44,145 bases of DNA from JBBPYA01 sp038200385. GTDB lineage: Bacteria; Actinomycetota; Actinomycetes; Mycobacteriales; Geodermatophilaceae. The number at the start of each line of letters is the position of its first letter. The first letter of the stretch is position 1. Shown here piece after piece: positions 40,388 to 44,145 of the stretch. The DNA is taken from positions 1 through 44,145 of the forward strand of contig JBBPYA010000080.1 of assembly GCA_038200385.1 (NCBI GenBank), written 5' to 3'. Below the pieces are notes generated by a model. It did not search any database, was not told the DNA's origin, and saw only the letters and a program-made list of their open reading frames with translations. The position numbers and the translations under genes are program-made.

Positions 40388-41067
40388 GTGAGCCGATCGG
40401 CCCCGATCGCGGCATGTTCGGGGTTTCCGGCACCGGGGACACCTCCGGCTTCGGCGGCCTGGTCCGCCTCGATCCGGGGGCCGCGGTCGTCCCGCAGTCC
40501 AGTGAGCGCCCGTACGGCGGGTACTTCGACGAGGTCGCCGACCGGCTGGCCGTGGTCCTGACCGCCGGCTTCGACACCGCGGTGCACCGGGTGGTCGTCG
40601 ACCGCGGGGAGATCACGTTCTTCGTCCACCGCGAGCACCTGGTCGCGCTGTGCCAGACGCTGCGCGACGACGCGGACCTGCGCTTCGAGCTGTGCTCCAG
40701 CGTGTCCGGCGTGGACTACCTCGACACCGGGACGGTGGGCGAGCAGGACGCGGCGCGGTTGCACGCGGTGTACCACCTGACCTCGATGACGTTCCGCCGC
40801 CGGATCCGGCTGGAGGTCGCGGTCGGGCTCGACGACCCGCACATCCCGTCGGTGACAGGCGTCTACCCCACCGCCGACTGGCAGGAGCGCGAGGCCTGGG
40901 ACATGTTCGGCATCGTCTTCGACGGACACCCGGCGCTGACCCGCATCCTGATGCCGGACGACTGGGCCGGGCACCCCCAGCGCAAGGACTACCCGCTGGG
41001 CGGGGTCCCCGTGGAGTACAAGGGCGCCACCATCCCGCCGCCGGACGAGCGAAGGGTGTACCAGTGA
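40384..41067 (+). CDS. nuoC: NADH-quinone oxidoreductase subunit C
   Basis: This 227-aa subunit has the 30-kDa domain: DLRFELCSSVSGVDYLD, RLHAVYHLTSMT, the signature WQEREAWDMFGIVFDGHP and LMPDDWAGHPQRKDYPLGG. The N-terminal 60 residues are Gly-rich and less conserved. The GTG at 40384 overlaps the nuoB stop, and the end overlaps nuoD (TGATG), showing tight coupling. It is separate from NuoD, unlike the E. coli NuoCD fusion. Confidence 0.95.
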   Translation: MSEPIGPDRGMFGVSGTGDTSGFGGLVRLDPGAAVVPQSSERPYGGYFDEVADRLAVVLTAGFDTAVHRVVVDRGEITFFVHREHLVALCQTLRDDADLRFELCSSVSGVDYLDTGTVGEQDAARLHAVYHLTSMTFRRRIRLEVAVGLDDPHIPSVTGVYPTADWQEREAWDMFGIVFDGHPALTRILMPDDWAGHPQRKDYPLGGVPVEYKGATIPPPDERRVYQ

Positions 41068-42389
41068 TGACCAGTACCACCGACCCGTACGCCGGCGCCC
41101 GCGAGACCACCGAGGGCCGGGTCTACACCGTCACCGGCGGGGACTGGGAGTCCACGTTCACCGGTGACCTGCCCGCCGAGGAACGCCTCGTCATCAACAT
41201 GGGCCCCCAGCACCCGTCGACTCACGGCGTCCTCCGCCTGGTCCTCGACCTCGAGGGCGAGACGGTGACCAAGGCCCGGGTCGTGATCGGGTACCTGCAC
41301 ACCGGAATCGAGAAGAACGCCGAGTACCGCACCTGGACGCAGGGCACCACGTTCGTCACCCGGATGGACTACCTGGCGCCGATCTTCAACGAGACGGCGT
41401 ACTGCCTCGGGGTGGAGAAGCTGCTCGGGGTCGAGGCGCCACCCCGCGCGCAGACGATCAGGCTGCTGCTGATGGAGATCAACCGGGTCGCCTCGCACTG
41501 GGTGTGGCTGGCCACCGGCGGCCTGGAACTCGGCGCCCTGACCGGGATGACCAACGGGTTCCGGGCCCGGGAGAAGTGCCTGGACGTACTCGAGCTGGTC
41601 ACCGGCCTGCGGATGAACCACGCGTTCGTCCGGCCGGGAGGCATCGCGCAGGACCTTCCTGACGGTGCGATCGAGAAGATCCGGGTGTGGGCCGACGACC
41701 AGGACACCGAACTGGCCGGGCTGGCCAAGCTGCTGGCCGGCCAGCCGATCTGGCAGCGCCGGCTCAAGGGCGTCGGCTACCTCAACGTGGAGGGCTGCCT
41801 GGCCCTGGGGGTCACCGGCCCGCTGCTGCGCGCCGCCGGGCTGGCCTGGGACCTGCGCAAGACCGAGCCGTACCTCGGGTACGAGGACTACGACTTCGAG
41901 GTCCCGACCCACGCTGACGGGGACTGCTGGTCCCGCTTCGTGGTCCGCGTCGAGGAGATGCACCAGTCCCTGGTCCTGGTCCGGCAGGCCGTGGACCGGC
42001 TGGAGCCCGGCCCGGTGATGGTCGAGGACAAGAAGATCGCCTGGCCCGCACAGCTCGCGCTGGGCGCGGACGGCCTGGGCAACAGCCTGGAGCACGTCAA
42101 GAAGATCATGGGCCAGTCGATGGAGGCCCTGATCCACCACTTCAAGCTGGTCACCGAGGGCTTCCGGGTGCCCGCCGGGCAGATCTACAGCGCCATCGAG
42201 TCCCCTCGCGGCGAGTTGGGCATGCACCTGGTCAGCGGTGGCGGGACGCGGCCGCACCGGGTCCACGTCCGCGAGCCCAGCTTCGTCAACCTGCAGGCCA
42301 CCGCGGCGTTGAGCGAGGGCAGCCTGATCGCCGACGTGATCGCCTCGATCGCCTCCATCGACCCGGTCATGGGCGGGGTGGACCGTTGA
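41067..42389 (+). CDS. nuoD: NADH-quinone oxidoreductase subunit D
   Basis: This 440-aa 49-kDa subunit forms the quinone site with NuoB. INMGPQHPSTHGVLRLVLDLEG carries the quinone-binding His, GYLHTGIEKNAEYRTW follows, and MTNGFRAREKCLDVLE and ESPRGELGMHLVSGGG are other hallmarks. ATG 41067 overlaps the nuoC stop by one base. All expected motifs are intact. Confidence 0.97.
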   Translation: MTSTTDPYAGARETTEGRVYTVTGGDWESTFTGDLPAEERLVINMGPQHPSTHGVLRLVLDLEGETVTKARVVIGYLHTGIEKNAEYRTWTQGTTFVTRMDYLAPIFNETAYCLGVEKLLGVEAPPRAQTIRLLLMEINRVASHWVWLATGGLELGALTGMTNGFRAREKCLDVLELVTGLRMNHAFVRPGGIAQDLPDGAIEKIRVWADDQDTELAGLAKLLAGQPIWQRRLKGVGYLNVEGCLALGVTGPLLRAAGLAWDLRKTEPYLGYEDYDFEVPTHADGDCWSRFVVRVEEMHQSLVLVRQAVDRLEPGPVMVEDKKIAWPAQLALGADGLGNSLEHVKKIMGQSMEALIHHFKLVTEGFRVPAGQIYSAIESPRGELGMHLVSGGGTRPHRVHVREPSFVNLQATAALSEGSLIADVIASIASIDPVMGGVDR

Positions 42390-42408
42390 GCCCCGCGGCG
42401 GTACGCCG

Positions 42409-43755
42409 GTGGCGCGGGTGAGCGGCCCCTCCGAGTCCCGAACCGAACGGCAGGCCGAGGCGCTGGAAGAGGCCTCCGGCGGCCTGCTCGCGGCCGAGCC
42501 GGGCCCCGGCGGTGGCGCCGGTGATGTCCCGGTGCGTACCGACGACGCGGTCGGCGCCGGGGCGCAGATCCGGGCGCGGGCCCGGTCGGTGACCGCGCTG
42601 ACCGAGCGGACCCGGCTGCAGGCGCGGCAGATCATCACGCGGTACCCGCGGGCCCGATCGGCGCTGCTGCCGATGCTGCACCTGGTGCAGGCCGAGCAGG
42701 GCTACGTCACGCCCCAGGGGGTGGCGATGTGCGCCGAGGAGCTCGGGCTGACCAAGGCCGAGGTGGGCGCGGTCGCGACGTTCTACACGATGTACAAGCG
42801 TCGCCCGACCGGTGAGTACCTGGTCAGTGTGTGCACCAACACCCTGTGCGGCTTCCTCGGTGGCGACGACATCTACGCCGCGCTGGCCGACCACCTGGGA
42901 GTCGGGCACGACCAGACCACTCCCGACGGCCGGATCACGCTGGAGCACGCCGAGTGCCTGGCCGCCTGCGACTACGCCCCCGTCGTCACGGTCAACTACG
43001 AGTTCTACGACCAGCAGGACACCGACTCCGCCCTGAACCTGGTCCGTGACCTGCAGCGCGGCGAGCGTCCGCACCCGACCCGCGGGGCGCCGCTGTGCTC
43101 CTTCCAGGACATGTCCCGCCAGTTGGCCGGGTTCTACGATCCGGTCGCGGACGAGGCGGCGGTGAACGGCCCCTCGGCGGGCGAACCGACGCTGGCCGGG
43201 GCCCGGGAGGCGCTGCGCCGTGGCGCGGAGTCCCCGGCCTTCGACCCGGAAACCCCGATCGCGCCGCCCCCGTCGCCGGAGTCGGTGACCCAGCGCTCGG
43301 CGCCGGACTCCGAGCCGGCGACCGCACCGGCGGCCAAGACCGACGCGGAGCCGAAACGGGCCGCGGAGCCGGCAGCCGAGGCGGACGCGGAGCCGCAGCC
43401 GGCAGCCGAGCCGCAGCCCTCGCAGTCCACCCCGGCCGACCCGGAACCCGAAGCCGGCCGCACCGCGCACCAGCGCTCCACCGACGAGGCGGTCCGGCAC
43501 TCGGACACCCCGGCGCAGGAGGCCGGCGCGGGGCTCGCCGACCCGGACACGAATGAGGAGACGCTCAGCCCGGACGAGGCTGGCACCGGCCCCACTCCGA
43601 CGCCGGCCGCGCAGGCCGCGCCCGCCACCGGTGCCGGCACCGGGCCGGGACCTGCGCAAGGCCCGACCTCGCCCACGGCGCGGCGGACCCGCAGCCGCTT
43701 GCGTCACGACGGTGCGGCACAGTCGGCACCGGACGACCCCAACGGGAGGACCTGA
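42409..43755 (+). CDS. nuoE: NADH-quinone oxidoreductase subunit E with long N- and C-terminal extensions
   Basis: The thioredoxin-like [2Fe-2S] domain occupies about residues 60-225: QGYVTPQGVAMCAEELGL, VATFYTMYKRRPTGEYLVSV, and cluster ligands in CTNTLCGFLGG and AECLAACDYAP. The total of 448 aa is about twice the usual NuoE length. A disordered N-terminus (1-58) and an acidic Pro/Ala/Glu-rich C-terminus (about 260-448) with AEPxAE-like repeats surround the domain. GTG 42409 or 42418 may be the start. The frame is continuous and nuoF follows normally, so the extension is real coding sequence. Confidence 0.92.
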   Translation: MARVSGPSESRTERQAEALEEASGGLLAAEPGPGGGAGDVPVRTDDAVGAGAQIRARARSVTALTERTRLQARQIITRYPRARSALLPMLHLVQAEQGYVTPQGVAMCAEELGLTKAEVGAVATFYTMYKRRPTGEYLVSVCTNTLCGFLGGDDIYAALADHLGVGHDQTTPDGRITLEHAECLAACDYAPVVTVNYEFYDQQDTDSALNLVRDLQRGERPHPTRGAPLCSFQDMSRQLAGFYDPVADEAAVNGPSAGEPTLAGAREALRRGAESPAFDPETPIAPPPSPESVTQRSAPDSEPATAPAAKTDAEPKRAAEPAAEADAEPQPAAEPQPSQSTPADPEPEAGRTAHQRSTDEAVRHSDTPAQEAGAGLADPDTNEETLSPDEAGTGPTPTPAAQAAPATGAGTGPGPAQGPTSPTARRTRSRLRHDGAAQSAPDDPNGRT

Positions 43756-43756
43756 G

Positions 43757-44145
43757 ATGGCGCTGACCCCGGTGCTGACCAAGCGCTGGCTGTCCCCACG
43801 CTCCTGGTCACTGCGCACCTACGAGGAGCTCGACGGCTACACCGCACTGCGCAAGGCGCTCGCGGCCACGCCGGACGACCTGATCACGCTGATCAAGGAC
43901 TCCGGACTGCGCGGGCGCGGCGGCGCGGGCTTCCCCACGGGCCTGAAGTGGAGTTTCATCCCGCAGGGCGCGACCGGAGCCGGCGCCAAGCCCAAGTACC
44001 TCGTGGTCAACGCTGACGAAGGCGAACCCGGCACCTGCAAGGACGTGCCGCTGATGATGGCCGACCCGCATTCGCTGGTCGAGGGAGCGATCATCAGCTG
44101 CTACGCCATTCGGGCCAACTTCGCGGTCATCTACGTCCGCGGCGA
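43757..44145 (+). CDS. nuoF: NADH-quinone oxidoreductase subunit F, N-terminal part (cut by window end)
   Basis: ATG 43757 follows CGGGAGGACCTGAG, one base after the nuoE stop. The visible 129 codons read TPVLTKRWLSPRSWSLRTYE, then LIKDSGLRGRGGAGFPTGLK (NADH/FMN glycine loop), WSFIPQG and YLVVNADEGEPGTCKDVPL (FMN-binding). These are the defining NuoF motifs; NuoF oxidises NADH with FMN. The [4Fe-4S] region lies outside the window. Confidence 0.96.
   Translation, partial: MALTPVLTKRWLSPRSWSLRTYEELDGYTALRKALAATPDDLITLIKDSGLRGRGGAGFPTGLKWSFIPQGATGAGAKPKYLVVNADEGEPGTCKDVPLMMADPHSLVEGAIISCYAIRANFAVIYVRG

Overview
The window is a very GC-rich stretch (over 70 % G+C by eye) of an actinomycete chromosome. 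The evidence is the GC-ending codon use, frequent GTG starts, ATGA/GTGA start-stop overlaps, likely leaderless genes, and typical actinobacterial markers: bS22, BldC, a BldN/RsbN-like pair, Rex, a CobA-HemD fusion, a DUF4229 protein and an MT0933-type antitoxin. The gene order from proC to the menaquinone methyltransferase resembles the proC-hem-ccs-men region of Mycobacterium tuberculosis (about Rv0500 to Rv0562). The bldN/rsbN/rex/hem block and the reductase/nuo block resemble Streptomyces. I cannot assign a genus.

Layout. 1-3925: proC 3' end, an excisionase-type HTH gene, bS22, an SDR gene and an acyltransferase gene, facing a HAD phosphatase. 4014-7085: a small accessory patch with a decayed methyltransferase gene, an operator-like palindrome, a 5'-truncated TetR gene and an unusual alpha/beta-hydrolase-glycosyltransferase fusion. 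7106-8975: an RsbN-like membrane protein and a BldN-like ECF sigma factor. 9120-10908: an acyl-CoA synthetase and a glutaredoxin-like protein. 10939-16523: a Rex operator followed by rex-hemA-hemC-hemD(cobA)-hemB. 16785-24447: an M23 peptidase, hemL, a histidine phosphatase, and the System II cytochrome c maturation set (TlpA-like, ccdA, resB, ccsB). 24480-25972: a small membrane protein, bldC, an Lrp/AsnC regulator behind three 22-bp repeats, and a DUF4229 protein. 26046-37509: the menaquinone genes menA, menE, menC, menD, menF and menG, interrupted by terD-like, M19 dipeptidase and PhoX-like genes and by a second decayed gene. 37566-44145: an orphan antitoxin-like gene, a menJ-like reductase behind a second Rex operator, then nuoA-nuoF, cut by the window end.

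How it fits together. Most of the window builds the respiratory chain: heme synthesis, cytochrome c heme ligation, menaquinone synthesis and complex I. Two Rex-operator-like sites, one before rex-hem and one before menJ-nuo, suggest that NADH/NAD+ state controls both ends. BldN and BldC orthologues place developmental regulators among these genes.

I found no mobile element, CRISPR array, tRNA or rRNA. The features that departed most from the expected were the hydrolase-glycosyltransferase fusion with its broken regulatory neighbours, the 22-bp repeat array, the second Rex site with a coupled 27-codon upstream ORF, the repeats at the bldC 3' end, and NuoE with long extensions.
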